Numbered from the stretch's first letter, positions 25,430-35,173 are shown. The stretch: 64,000 nt of DNA from Micromonospora rhizosphaerae (GCF_900091465.1 NZ_FMHV01000002.1:4278001-4342000), one strand, 5' to 3'. The notes: generated by a model not told the origin, from the letters alone. Numbers and translations: made by a program.

Positions 25430-26050
25430 GCCGCTGCCACGTGTTGCCGCGCTCGCCGAGTACGCCCCGGCACCCACCCACCTGATCTGGTGGCTACTGC
25501 TCACCGTGTCCCTGGGGTGCCTGATCAGCGCGCTGACGCTCCCGCAGACCATCCACCGCAAGCCTGGGGCCTTGAAGTCGTTGCGACCCCGGGTGCACCT
25601 GCCGCGTCGAGACCGGCTGGCCTTCGTCGCGGCCATGCCCTGTCTGATCGCGACCTGGTCCCTCGGCGGCCTGTACCTATCCTTGGGCCCCTCGCTGGTA
25701 CAGCAGCTCGCGGGCTCGCACAACCCGCGTTCCTGCTCGGCAGCGGCGTCGCCGGCCTCGGCTTCGGGCCCGGCTTCCTGGGCGCCTTCCGGCTGGCGAT
25801 CGCTCCCGTCCAAGCCGCCGAACGGGCCGGGTTCATCGCGATCCTGTACACCGTGAACTACCTGTCCTTCGCCGTCCCGGCCCTGGCCGCCGGCATCGCG
25901 GCCAGCCATTACGGCCTGCGCGCCACCGCATTGGTCTACGCCGCCGGCACCGCCGCGCTCGTCGCCGCGGCCACTGGAGCCGTGCTCCTCCACCGGAACA
26001 CTGGCCCTGGCAAAACGTTCGACGCCCCACCTCCCCGAACACATCCCTAA
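25430..26050 (+). pseudogene. MFS transporter remnant, N-terminally truncated and frameshifted
   Basis: Frame 1 (25430-25720) reads LAEYAPAPTHLIWWLLLTVS, RPRVHLPRRDRLAFVAAMPC and ATWSLGGLYLSLGPSLVQQL. After a frameshift near 25725, frame 2 continues PAFLLGSGVAGLGFGPGFLG, FIAILYTVNYLSFAVPALAA and HYGLRATALVYAAGTAALVA. These are the second half of a major-facilitator exporter. The N-terminal half and roughly 40 residues around the frame change are missing. It was probably controlled by the upstream MarR gene. Confidence 0.75.
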
Positions 26051-26161
26051 CCGACCCGACGATCGAGGACAGCCGTCCACTCGCCGGGGAGGGCCCAGTG
26101 GTTGAGGCGCGGCCCTACGCCGACCGGACGGCCACCCACAGATAGCGTCGGCCTGGACGGC

Positions 26162-27375
26162 CTATGGGTTCGGCCGACCACCCGGACCGCCTGCGGGTGG
26201 CAGCGCTACGCCTCTGAGTTGTCGGCGGGAGCTGCCGCCGAGCTTGGTGAAAACCTTGCGCAGGTGCCGTTCGACGGTGCGAGGGCTGATGAACAGTTGA
26301 GTGCTGATCTCGGGATTGGAGAGCCCGTCGCGGGCGAGCCGGGCGAACTGTCCCTCCTGCGCGGTCAGCTCGGTGGTGCTCTCCATGCTGCGCTTGCGGA
26401 CGGTCTCGCCGGTGGCCAGCAGTTCGCGGCGACCGCGGTCGGCGAATCCGTCGCCCGCATAGCCGTGAACATCCCGTGGTGCGAAGCTGCTCTCGTGCGT
26501 CCACACGACGGTTCTCGCCCCGCAGCCATTCGCCGTACACGAGATGGGCCCGGGCCAGCTCCATCCGGAGCCGGGTGCGGGCGAGCCGCCCGATCGCCTC
26601 ACGGTACAGGTGGTCTGCGATATCGCCGTCGCTCAGCATCGCCCGCGCCCGCGCCTCAACGCCGAGCGCCCAGTCGGTGCCGCTGGGCGTGGTCATCTCC
26701 GCGAGCTGCCGCAGGGCCACGCCCGCCTGTGCTGTGAGCCGGCGCGTGCCGCCGCTTCGATCAACTCCACTAGGCACCAGGGGCCCATCGCCAGATTGTC
26801 CAGGTGCTGGGCGCCCTGTCCGGCGGCGGCAAATGCCACATCGTGGCGGCCGAGGCCGCCGTACAGCACCGCAGTCGCCCACTCGGTTGTGGTGATACCG
26901 ATGCCCTCGCCGCGCGGCGTCACTTCCCGCAAGGTGGACTCGACCAGCACGGTGACGTCGTCTTCGTGGCCTTGCAGGGCGGCGAGGCCGAGGGCGCCGA
27001 AGGGTGTCTGGGTGCTGCCGATCGCCGCGGCCGTCATCTCCATATCTTCGATCAGTTCCGTCGCCGCCGTCAGCTCACCGGAGAAGAACAGCAGGTACAT
27101 GCGTACGGTCAACGCGAGGGGTAGCTCGCTGAGCGACCCAGCGGCGCGGGCGACCTCGACGAGCCGACCGGACAACTCGTCAATGTCCAACGTTGCGGCT
27201 GCCCGCCACAGCACCGCCAGCTCGCCGACCGGATCCGCAGCCGCCAAGCTGCATCAGCCGCCGGGTTGGCGGTGGCAGGGCGGCGAGCTGGTGGCCAAAG
27301 CTTTGCTCGATCCGCCCGGACAGCGGCAGCGCATCCGGCAGCCCGCAGCCGCCGGCCAGCTCCGCGCGGCTGGCT
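26162..27375 (-). pseudogene. LAL-type LuxR regulator relic
   Basis: Pieces in three or four minus-strand frames follow the order of a LAL protein. AELAGGCGLPDALPLSGRIE and a LAAADPVGELAVLWRAA end the ATPase part (27375-27190). PLALTVRMYLLFFSGELTAA and GITTTEWATAVLYGGLGRHD are the TPR-like part. TDWALGVEARARAMLSDGD and ARAHLVYGEWLRGENRRVDA follow, and finally ELTAQEGQFARLARDGLSNP with EISTQLFISPRTVERHLRKV is the LuxR helix-turn-helix. The Walker A region is gone, a large internal deletion joins the ATPase end to the TPR part, and several frameshifts separate the pieces. Confidence 0.8.
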
Positions 27376-27830
27376 GTGGATTGTGGTGGTGGGACTGTTC
27401 CTGAGCGGGGTGACCGCGTTCCCGCTCGAGATCGAGGTGCGCTGGCTGCTGCGGACGGTCGGCCCGCTCGCCGACCAGTTGCCGGCGCTGGTCATCTGGA
27501 TCGAGCGGGTCCACATCGGGCTGGTCGAAACCGGAGACCGCTACCCGTTCATGCGGTACGGGACGGACTGGCTCGCGTTCGCCCACCTGGTGCTCGCGGC
27601 GGCGTTCTGGGGGCCGCCGCGCGATCCGGTGCGCAACGTCTGGGTGGCCCAGCTCGGCATGATCGCTTGCGTCGGGATCGTGCCGCTGGCGCTGATCTGT
27701 GGGCCGGTCCGGAGATCCCGTGGCTCTGGACGGTGGTGGACCTGTCCTTCGCTGTCGGGGCGTTCCCACCGCTGTGGTTCGGCACATCCGCGCGATCGAG
27801 GCGCAGCAGGCCGGGCCGGCGGGCCCGGCC
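27376..27830 (+). pseudogene. Membrane protein remnant, frameshifted
   Basis: A plus-strand frame reads LWIVVVGLFLSGVTAFPLEI, TGDRYPFMRYGTDWLAFAHL, DPVRNVWVAQLGMIACVGIV and PLALICGPVR. After a frameshift near 27710 it continues IPWLWTVVDLSFAVGAFPPL and WFGT. The hydrophobic segments suggest four membrane helices, resembling a small uncharacterised actinobacterial membrane protein. It abuts the 5' end of the LAL relic at about 27370 with no promoter, so the junction is a rearrangement scar. Confidence 0.6.
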
Positions 27831-28552
27831 CGCTCGTCGACGTCCGAGACCTCCGGGTCGGCACGTCCGTAGCGGCCGAAGGCACCGCCAGCGGTTGTAC
27901 GAGGCCGCCATGAGGAGCCCAGTCGGCAGCTCGCTGGTTGGCTGGCGAGCAGCCGCCCTGGCGAGTGGCGGCCCTCCACAGGCTAGAAGTCCGCAGCGAT
28001 CTCCAAGCCCCGCCTCGTGCAACTGGTGGTTCAGGTGTTGAGGTCGGCCCACTGCGCGGAGGCCGGTAGGGTGCCCGTGTTCCAGCCGCTCGGCGATCGC
28101 GTGTTTGGTGGCCGGGTCCAGGGTGTCGGGTAGTTGGTCGAAGGAGGCGGGCCAGACATCCAGCAGCGAGAAGACCTTGATGCTGGCGGGAAGAGACTCG
28201 GTTGCCTTTCAGGGGGTCTCGTGTGTCACAAGCCGATGGCTGCGGCCGCGAGACCGTACCGACGGGCTTCGTCCTGTAGATCTGGGCCATCAGCTCCGCA
28301 AAGCGACGCGCTCGTTTGTCGTAGCCATCCGGAACAGCAGTGCGCGAGCTACCGCTGCCACCGACACGTCCACCGTTTCCCACAGCGTCGCCGGTGCACC
28401 GTGCCAGCAGAGCGCATCGGCCACCGGCCTGAGAAACCCTGGCCCGTCCCGGGGTCTCCGGAAGGCGCAAACCAGGGGGCCCACGGACTCCTCGAGCCCT
28501 TGCCCTGGTCCGCCGGCGAGTCGCACCACCCATGCGGCTTGTTGCCAGGACC
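27831..28552. other. Gene-free stretch with degraded sequence
   Basis: No frame here is convincing. The minus strand at about 28180-28045 gives a short protein-like run FDQLPDTLDPATKHAIAERL, and at about 28540-28290 WETVDVSVAAVARALLFRMA, but neither has a start, a full domain or a recognised family. The last ~50 bases before 28553 resemble sequence upstream of leader copy C. Confidence 0.4.
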
Positions 28553-28677
28553 CGGCACGGACCAGGGAGTCTCCCTGGGTCGAAAGGGCCGTGGGGTGGG
28601 CGAGGGTGGTCAGGCCGGCATCGATCCGTGCCGACTCCACGGAGAGCGAGGAGTTCAGATGGTGGAGATGAAACTCG
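28553..28677 (+). repeat. Leader repeat, copy B, with intact palindrome
   Basis: It contains the perfect inverted repeat CCAGGGA-GTC-TCCCTGG (28563-28579), followed by GTCGAAAGGGCCGTGGGG, GGCCGGCATCGATCCGTGCC and GATGGTGGAGATGAAACTCG. It matches copy A over about 115 bases and copy C over about 70, with weaker similarity to C extending upstream. The palindrome and its position suggest an operator inside a promoter. Confidence 0.7.
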
Positions 28678-28929
28678 CCAACCTCGCGCCGGTGCGGGTC
28701 AACCTGATCGCGGCTGGCTTCGTCGACAAACCCCTGCCCGCCCGGCTTCTCGGCGACGACTTCGAACAGCGCCGCAACCAGCTGTGCGCCAGGCTTCCGA
28801 TTAGGCGTGTTGTCGGGCCAGCTGATGTCGCCGCGCTGGCCGTCCACCTGATGGTGAACACCCGCACTTCCCGGCGCGACCTACGACTTCGACGGTGGCC
28901 AGCAGACCGTCCCCGCCACCAAGGGCTGA
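28660..28929 (+). pseudogene. Short-chain dehydrogenase C-terminal fragment fused to leader repeat B
   Basis: The frame starts in the repeat (MVEMKL) and continues ANLAPVRVNLIAAGFVDKPL, DDFEQRRNQLCARLPIRRVV and GPADVAALAVHLMVN. After a frameshift it ends ALPGATYDFDGGQQTVPATK. This is the last ~85 residues of an SDR. The Rossmann and catalytic regions are missing, so the leader has been joined directly to the tail of the gene. Confidence 0.7.
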
Positions 28930-29057
28930 TCGACGGCTCGCCTGTCCGGCCCGACCACCCCGCCACGGTCATTCGTGTGCGGCACAGGTGATCTCGCGAT
29001 CGCCCCCGCCCGCCGCGGCTGCGAGCCATCCCTCGCAACAGAGAAAAGGAGTTCCTG

Positions 29058-29311
29058 ATGGGTTTGATGGAAAATGCCGGCCAGGTCGACACTGACCGTC
29101 GTTGGTTTCTGGGCCTCGCCGCTGGTGCCATCCGCCAACGATCACCATCGACGGCCAGTTTGATCCCTTCACGCCCGCCGGTGACGGCTCGGCATACCGC
29201 GGCAAGTTCACCGGAAAGTATGACCACCGGGTCGTCCAGGTCGGCCACGACGTACCGCAGGACGCACCCCACGCATTCGCCCAGGCCGTCGTTGACGCCG
29301 ACCATTTGTGA
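29058..29311 (+). pseudogene. Tat-type alpha/beta hydrolase with large internal deletion (copy 2)
   Basis: ATG 29058 has AAAAGGAG upstream and opens MGLMENAGQVDTDRRWFLGL with AAGA, a twin-arginine-like signal. After about 20 residues the frame shifts into the extreme C terminus PTITIDGQFDPFTPAGDG, KFTGKYDHRVVQVGHDVPQD and AFAQAVVDADHL. A normal family member has about 300 residues between these parts, so the catalytic core was deleted. The tail is highly similar to the remnant at 20570-20690. Confidence 0.7.
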
Positions 29312-29386
29312 GGCGGGTGCCGAAACGCGTGTGGCGGCATCGCAATCCAGTGGCAGAGGAGCAGTCAATAGTAGAGGAGAACGGCA

Positions 29387-29845
29387 ATGTACTGGCTTAC
29401 GGCGCCGTGGGTGCAGTGGTTAAGCGTCCTCGGGTTACCTGCTCCATCGAGTTGGAGTCACGACGAAGCGCTACCCGCATCTCGTCCCATCTTCGGACAG
29501 TTCGCCGCGCTGACCGCCCTCGATCTGTGGTTAATCGAACTCACCTACGAGGTCGTCGCGGCGGAGTCGAAATGCATCCGGTGCGGTGCCCCGCTCAGTC
29601 GCCGGCTCCGTGTGGTGCAATCGGCCGTTGATCACTCCCCATTGTGGACTGTATCTGTCGTGACTAGGTGCAGCGGGTGGCGCCGCCACCGACACATTGC
29701 CGCAGTCGACGACGGTTCGGACGGTCTCATGCTCGGGCCGCTTCACGCAGCCGGACCCGGACGCTGGTTGGCCGGGGCCGCGCGCTGGAGATCCTCCTCG
29801 GCGGCAATGACATCCCGCAGTCCTCGCCGCCGTTCGACGCCCTGA
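29387..29845 (+). CDS. Small CxxC-containing protein of unknown function (copy 2)
   Basis: ATG 29387 has AGAGGAGAACGG upstream. The core ALDLWLIELTYEVVAAES, KCIRCGAPLSRRLRVVQSA and PLWTVSVVTRCSGWRRHRH matches copy 1 at 20135-20473 at most positions, while the N terminus differs by an insertion. The last ~35 residues of this frame are low-complexity and copy 1 ends earlier, so the C terminus may be frameshifted here (another frame reads ALEILLGGNDIPQSSPPFDA). Conserved Cys pairs suggest metal binding. Its neighbour upstream is the hydrolase relic, as in copy 1. Confidence 0.55.
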   Translation: MYWLTAPWVQWLSVLGLPAPSSWSHDEALPASRPIFGQFAALTALDLWLIELTYEVVAAESKCIRCGAPLSRRLRVVQSAVDHSPLWTVSVVTRCSGWRRHRHIAAVDDGSDGLMLGPLHAAGPGRWLAGAARWRSSSAAMTSRSPRRRSTP

Positions 29846-29912
29846 CCTGGACCGTATAGCGCGCCGCCCCTCCACCCGTCACCAGGTACCGATCATTGAA
29901 AGGCGTACCGCC

Positions 29913-30182
29913 ATGAGCGTGGTCCAGTGCCGGCGCTTTCCGAGACCTGCGGCGCCGAGATCACCGATAAGGCGCTCGCCGCCGGCCGTCACGTCGTCGC
30001 GGCCGCCCGCGAGCCGGAAAGCGATCACGGGACAGGACGCGGGAGACCAACTTTCTGCAGTCCCACTCGACGTGAACTGCGAGTCGCAGGCCGCCGCGAC
30101 GGCCCAGGCGGCCGCCCGCCGCCCCTACGCACTGGTGATGCCCCTACAACATCCCGCCGCTGACGCTTCGGTGCCCGGCTAA
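29913..30182 (+). pseudogene. N-terminal fragment of a short-chain dehydrogenase
   Basis: Following ATG 29913, two frames rebuild an SDR N terminus: CGAEITDKALAAGRHVVAAA with REPE in one, and LSAVPLDVNCESQAAATAQA in the other. This corresponds to the end of the Gly-rich motif, helix B and strand 4. The catalytic half is missing and at least two frameshifts are needed, so it is non-functional. Confidence 0.55.
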
Positions 30183-30200
30183 CCGAGGGAGAGGTTAGAG

Positions 30201-30584
30201 ATGACGGTGTCGTTGCTATCCGGTCGGGTCGCGCGGAGCTCGGCCCCCGGTAAGGCCGCCCAGGTGGGCGCCCGGACCAGGAGCCCACAGAGCGGGCGGC
30301 TCACCTGGGCGGACGTGGACTACCGCACGCTGCTCGGCGCCCGCGAAGACTGGTGGGACCGAGCCGCGTGCCGCGGGATCGATGTGGATGTCTTCTATCC
30401 ACTGCCGAATGACGGGGCGGCCGCGGAGCGGGCGCTGCGGGTGTGCGGGCGATGTCCCATCCGTGCAAAGTGTCGGCAGTACGCGGTCAGCAACCGTGAA
30501 GCGTACGGCATCTGGGGCGGCATGACAGAGCGGCAACGGGCTGCACTCGTGCGACGCCGGTTCGCCGACAGCCAGCGCCGTTGA
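30201..30584 (+). CDS. WhiB-family iron-sulfur transcriptional regulator
   Basis: A 127-residue protein from ATG 30201 with GAGGGAGAGG upstream. The four cluster cysteines are in DRAACRGIDVDVFYPL, and RVCGRCPIRAKCRQYAV (C...CxxCx5C). The G[VI]WGG motif is present as AYGIWGGMTERQRAAL, followed by a basic C terminus (VRRRFADSQRR). WhiB proteins bind a 4Fe-4S cluster and act with the sigma factor region 4; they are confined to actinobacteria and their phages. The N-terminal 35 residues are an extension beyond the usual core. It is intact among relics. Confidence 0.93.
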   Translation: MTVSLLSGRVARSSAPGKAAQVGARTRSPQSGRLTWADVDYRTLLGAREDWWDRAACRGIDVDVFYPLPNDGAAAERALRVCGRCPIRAKCRQYAVSNREAYGIWGGMTERQRAALVRRRFADSQRR

Positions 30585-30899
30585 CACCCCCGCGTGCTGA
30601 TTTGCCCCCAGGGCTGCGTCGCGCCGGGGCTGCGGCGACTACGAGCTCAACCAGGGCGCGGCTGGCTCCCGCGGCGTGACCGGCCTCCACACCATGGTGT
30701 TTCCCGGGCGCGAGCCGCCGGCCACAGCACGGGACTCAATACGGATCCAAACCGCAGAACAGGAGGCAAACCGCAAGCCACTGCTGGGCGCGGCGATGTC
30801 CGTCAGCTGTGGCAAACCAGGATCAGACCGGCGCCACCGGCGGGCGCGCGTAGAGACTTTGTCAAGAGCGACGACTCTTGCGGGACCAGGCTACCGGGT
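30585..30899. other. Gene-free stretch after WhiB
   Basis: No frame with coding character and no clear hairpin or promoter was seen between the WhiB stop and the CoA-binding-protein relic. Confidence 0.4.
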
Positions 30900-31170
30900 C
30901 CTGCCGGTCGACCCGTGCGGCGGCCAGAATCCTCGTCCGACCCGCCTACCGGTCCTTGGCGGAGGTCGACACGCCGATCGACGTCGGCGTGTTGGGCAAC
31001 GGCGGAGGCCGACACGATCGCCCGCGACGCGGTCGCTACCGGCGCAAAGGTGTTGTGGTATCAGCCGGGTACCCGCACCGAACCGCCCGCGGGGCTGGCC
31101 ATCGACGCGGGGCTGGTCGTCGTCACCGGCCGGTGCGTGGGAACCAGCCATGCGCAGCTGGGCCTGGGAG
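30900..31170 (+). pseudogene. CoA-binding-domain protein remnant
   Basis: One frame reads YRSLAEVDTPIDVGVLGN. After a frameshift near 31000 another reads ADTIARDAVATGAKVLWYQP and GLAIDAGLVVVTGRCVGTSH. These match the central part of CoA-binding (YccU-like) proteins, where the usual text is iardAvaiGak..W.Q.G and edAGL.vv..rC. Both ends are missing. Confidence 0.6.
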
Positions 31171-31373
31171 TCCGGCCCCGGCCGGCTGCGCCGCGGCGCT
31201 GCCCGACAACGCCGCGGCAGCCGAGGTGGCGACGAAGACACCCAAACCGATGGTGGGCACGCCACCAACAAGATCCGCAAGCCGGCCCGTACCAACAAAA
31301 CTCATGGGTCTTCAGGCCAAGGCCAAGCGCGATTCGGGCGCGCTCGATGCGGCGCGGCCTCCGAGCGGCAGGG

Positions 31374-34211
31374 CTACGCTGGCGGGTCCGCATGCCCGAG
31401 TTGCGCCAGCGCCGCCTTCAGTTCCCTGCGAGAGTTGAGGCCGAGCTTGCCGAACACCTTGCGCAGGTGCCACTCGACGGTGCGGGCGCTGAGGAACAGC
31501 TGGGCGCCGATCTCGAGGTTGGTATGCCCGTCACAGGCGAGCCGGGCGATTGCCGCTTCTTGCGCGGTGAGCGTGCTGACGGTCTCGATTGCGCGCTTGC
31601 GCACCGTCTCGCCCGTGGCCAGCAGCTCGCGCCGGGCGCGTTCCGCGAACGCCTGGGCGCCCATCGTGGCCAGCATATCGTGGGCGGTCCGCAGCTGGGC
31701 GCGGGCGTCGGCGCGACGGTTCTCGCGGCGCAGCCATTCGCCGTAGAGCAGGTGGGCGCGGGCGAGCTCCGGGCGGAGCTGGGTGCGGCCAAGGCGGTCG
31801 ATCGCCTCGCCGTAGAGGCTCTCGGCGGTCTCACCTTTGCTCAGCAGCGCGCGTGAGCGTGCCTCGATCCCAAGTCCGAAGTCGGTACCGCCGGCCTGGG
31901 TGCTTTCCGCCAGCCGGGGAAGTGCGTCCCATGCAAGGTCCGTATTCCCGCTGCGTGCCGCGGCTTCGATCAACTCGGGCAGCGCCCACATGGAGACGTG
32001 TCCGCCCCAGCAGGTCGCCGACGGGGCAGTCTTCGTGCAGGTGGTGTGGTCGCGCCCGTACAGCCCGGGTGCGTCCTCGCTGGCTTGTCTGGCCGCCGCC
32101 AGCGCCTGCTCATACCGGGCGAGCCCGTTGTAGAGGATCGCGGTCATCCAGTTCGCGTAGGCCACCGCGTGTCCCTGCCCGCCGGCCGTTGCTTGGGCGA
32201 TGGTGGCCTCGAACAGCGGGACGGCCTCGGCTTGGTTGCCTCGCAGAGACGCGAGACTCATCGCGGTATACGGGGCGGCGCGACTCCCGGTCGCCTCACA
32301 GACCGCGTCGACCTCCGTGACCAGCGAAGCGGCCGCCGCGAAGTCACCGGTCCACGTGGTGGCCAGGCCCAGCCCGCTCAGCATGATCGTAAGCTGGTCG
32401 AGGGCGCCGACGTCATAGCCGAGCCGGACCTGCCGTAGGAGCATCACGCGCCAGGCGTCGTGGTCCCACAGGGCCGCGGCGGCCACCTGAGCAAAAAAGC
32501 CCCACCGCAGTTCTTCTTCTATGGTCATGTCCGGGTCGGCGAAGGCGCTTATTACTCTCCGCAACCTCGGCGCTGCGGCGGCCGTATCCGTGACCAGCAG
32601 CGTGAGGCCGTCAAGGACTTGCTCGGCCGTACCTGGCGGATGCGCCGCCGGCGGGAGGGCCCGGGCGGCGCGGCAGACCTCCAGCATGTCCCCGCCGGCC
32701 GCGAGGCCGCCGGCGAACAGAGCCGCCATCCATGCGGTCAGGTAGGTCTCGCGTGCCAGGCCGAGGTTGAGCGGCTCGAGACGCTTGGCCGCCTTGAGCA
32801 ACAGCGGCGGAGCCTCGCTGCCCAGCCCTGATGCAAACGTGACCTGCCCGCGCAGCAGGTCCACCCGGGCGCTCTGCAGCTCGTCCAGCGGCCCGGCCTC
32901 TGCCGTCGCGAGCAGTTCCAGGGCCGTACCAAACGCGCCGGCGTGCAGGTTAGCCTGCGCCGCCGCCAGCAGGCGCTCGGCGCGGCGAACTGGATCGACG
33001 GTCAGCAGCACCGCGCGCGCCAGGAACGCCGCGGCCGCGGCCAGCCCCCCGCGGGCCTGGGCCCGGCCCGCCGACCGCTCGAGGTCCGCCGCGACCTCAT
33101 CATCCGGCCCGGCCACGGCCTGGGCCCGGTGCCAGGCCCGGCGGTCAGGGTCAACCTGCGGATCGGTGGCCTCGGCGAGCGCGAGGTGGGCGGCCCGCCG
33201 GTCCTGAACCGAGGCCGACCGGTAGGCCACCGAGCGCAGCAGCGGATGCCGGAAGCATGCCCGCGCGCCGAACTCTGCCAAGCCCGCCTCGACCGCCGCC
33301 GTCGCCGCCTGGGGTGGGATCCCTAGGCGCCCGGCAGCCCGCCACACCAGCGACGAGTCACCCGACGGATCCGCCGCCGCCAGCTGCAGCAGCCGCCGGG
33401 TCTCGGGCGCCAGGGCGTCCAGCTGGCGGCGGAAGCTCTCCTCGATCCGGGTTGACAACGACACCGCACCCGGCAACCCAAACCCGCCCGCCAACTGCGC
33501 GGGCGTCAGGCCCCGCGGTAGCTCAAGCAGGGCCAGCGGGTTCCCTCGTGTCTCGGCCAAGATCTGATCGCGCACGCGCGCGTCCAGCGGCCCGGTCAGC
33601 GCCGAATCCAGCAGTGCCCGCGCGTCGTCGTCCTGCAACCCGGCCACGTGTAGTTCGGGCAATCCGGCCAGTTCCTCCCCGGGAACCCGGGTCCCGAACA
33701 CCAGCCCGATCGGGTCCGCCGCCAGTCGTCGCGCCACGAACCCCAGCGCCTGCGCCGATGCCCGGTCCAGCCACTGCTGGTCGTCGACCACGCACACCAG
33801 CGGCTGCTCGCCGGCCGCCTCCGACAGCAGACTGAGGACGGCCAGCGCCACGAGGAATCGGTCCGGTGCCGGCCCGTGGCTGAGCCCGAACGCGGTCTGC
33901 AATGCCTGCCGCTGCGGCACCGGTAGCCGCTCCAGCCCAACCAGCATTGGCGCGCACAGCTGATGCAGCCCGGCAAAGGCCAGCTCCATCTCCGACTGCA
34001 CGCCAACCACGCGCAAGACCCGGCACCCTGCCGCGTGGTCGACCAGGTAATCCAGCAGCGCGGTCTTGCCCACGCCCGGGTCACCACGCACCATCAGAGC
34101 CCGGCTCTCACCGGCGCGGACAGCATCGATGAGCCGGTCGAGCACATGGCGTTCGCTGCGACGGCCGGTCAGCTTTGTCGCGCGGCCAAGCCGCCCGGGA
34201 CGTGCGGTCAT
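31374..34211 (-). CDS. LAL-type LuxR-family transcriptional regulator (AAA ATPase plus HTH)
   Basis: A 945-residue MalT/LAL-type protein from ATG 34211. The N-terminal AAA-like ATPase has Walker A in VRGDPGVGKTALLDYLV (about 40-55) and Walker B in LVCVVDDQQWLDRASAQAL. A long helical TPR-like middle follows, and the C-terminal LuxR helix-turn-helix (about 880-935) reads LTAQEAAIARLACDGHTNLE, then IGAQLFLSARTVEWHLRKVF. Such regulators use ATP and an inducer to activate promoters. It shares long identical stretches with the LAL genes at 39.9 kb and the relic at 26.2 kb, so they are paralogues. No obvious single target gene is adjacent. Confidence 0.92.
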   Translation of the reverse strand: MTARPGRLGRATKLTGRRSERHVLDRLIDAVRAGESRALMVRGDPGVGKTALLDYLVDHAAGCRVLRVVGVQSEMELAFAGLHQLCAPMLVGLERLPVPQRQALQTAFGLSHGPAPDRFLVALAVLSLLSEAAGEQPLVCVVDDQQWLDRASAQALGFVARRLAADPIGLVFGTRVPGEELAGLPELHVAGLQDDDARALLDSALTGPLDARVRDQILAETRGNPLALLELPRGLTPAQLAGGFGLPGAVSLSTRIEESFRRQLDALAPETRRLLQLAAADPSGDSSLVWRAAGRLGIPPQAATAAVEAGLAEFGARACFRHPLLRSVAYRSASVQDRRAAHLALAEATDPQVDPDRRAWHRAQAVAGPDDEVAADLERSAGRAQARGGLAAAAAFLARAVLLTVDPVRRAERLLAAAQANLHAGAFGTALELLATAEAGPLDELQSARVDLLRGQVTFASGLGSEAPPLLLKAAKRLEPLNLGLARETYLTAWMAALFAGGLAAGGDMLEVCRAARALPPAAHPPGTAEQVLDGLTLLVTDTAAAAPRLRRVISAFADPDMTIEEELRWGFFAQVAAAALWDHDAWRVMLLRQVRLGYDVGALDQLTIMLSGLGLATTWTGDFAAAASLVTEVDAVCEATGSRAAPYTAMSLASLRGNQAEAVPLFEATIAQATAGGQGHAVAYANWMTAILYNGLARYEQALAAARQASEDAPGLYGRDHTTCTKTAPSATCWGGHVSMWALPELIEAAARSGNTDLAWDALPRLAESTQAGGTDFGLGIEARSRALLSKGETAESLYGEAIDRLGRTQLRPELARAHLLYGEWLRRENRRADARAQLRTAHDMLATMGAQAFAERARRELLATGETVRKRAIETVSTLTAQEAAIARLACDGHTNLEIGAQLFLSARTVEWHLRKVFGKLGLNSRRELKAALAQLGHADPPA

Positions 34212-35173
34212 CGTCCGGCTTACTCCGCGTCCGCGACTTCAGCAGCGGCGATGGTGTCCCTCGGGGCAAGGTGATATCTGACCGCCGATTTCTCACCGCC
34301 CGGCTTAGCGCGAGCGCTCACAAGGCCTCCTTGCTGGTCTAGGCCACCGGCCCGATAAGGCCTAGACCGACGCCACTGCTCCAAACCTTGAGCGGTTGAG
34401 AGCATATGCCCCTATTGGCGATGGGGCAAACCCTCGCCCCAACGCAGGGTGGTCGGCCAACCGGAACCTCGCGGTGCTGGCTGGCGTACGCGGATGTCGC
34501 CGTGGCCGACGTCCTCCAACACGTGCCGGCGGGCGACCACGATCGCGCCGCCGGGCGGGTTGGCGCTCTCGTGGCGGCGGCCATCAAGCCTGCGCTAGAG
34601 CTCGTTGCCTTGCCGTGCGGAAGCAGCCGGCTCCGCAGCCAACTACCTGGGTGTGCAGCGTGCTCCGGGCGTTCGCCGACGCAGCACGATCTGCGGTAAG
34701 GAGGCCATGGGACTTGCCGTGCTGTCCCCGGCAGCGGCCGTGGTGCGTTGTGCGACGGCCCCGTCCGGCAACCCGGTGGCGCCGGGGGCCGCCGGTGTCT
34801 CGCACGCCGTGATGTGCCCGCCGGGCAGGCGGGCGACGGCGACGTACACATGTTCCCCATTTCTGGTGGTCGTGTTGGCGGATGTGACGGGCCGCGTCGG
34901 TGCGGGGACGGGCCAGCTGGGTCCGGGGTGACGGGTGGGCGCGCACCGGCCACGGGCCGCGCCCGCCACCGCTCGCGGCGATCAGGGCTGGTACCGCCGC
35001 GATCGCCATGACGCCGCCGAGCGTGAAGCAGCGTCGTCGACGGCGGACGCCTCGCCGATGTCGGGGTCGCTGCCCGAGGCCAGCACCGCCGCGGTGAGGC
35101 GGGAAATCTCTGGCTTGCCTGCGTCGCCGGCGGGGCCGGATTGGTCGGGCCCCGCCAGCGAGTGATTCGCGGG
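34212..35173. other. Gene-free stretch with degraded sequence upstream of LAL gene 1
   Basis: Several open frames exist on both strands but none gives a domain. The minus strand contains a Tat-like hydrophobic run GGVMAIAAVPALIAAS near 35000 and protein-like HVYVAVARLPGGHITACETP near 34840, and ANPPGGAIVVARRHVLEDVG near 34550. Each is short and in a different frame. This looks like further gene decay. Confidence 0.4.
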
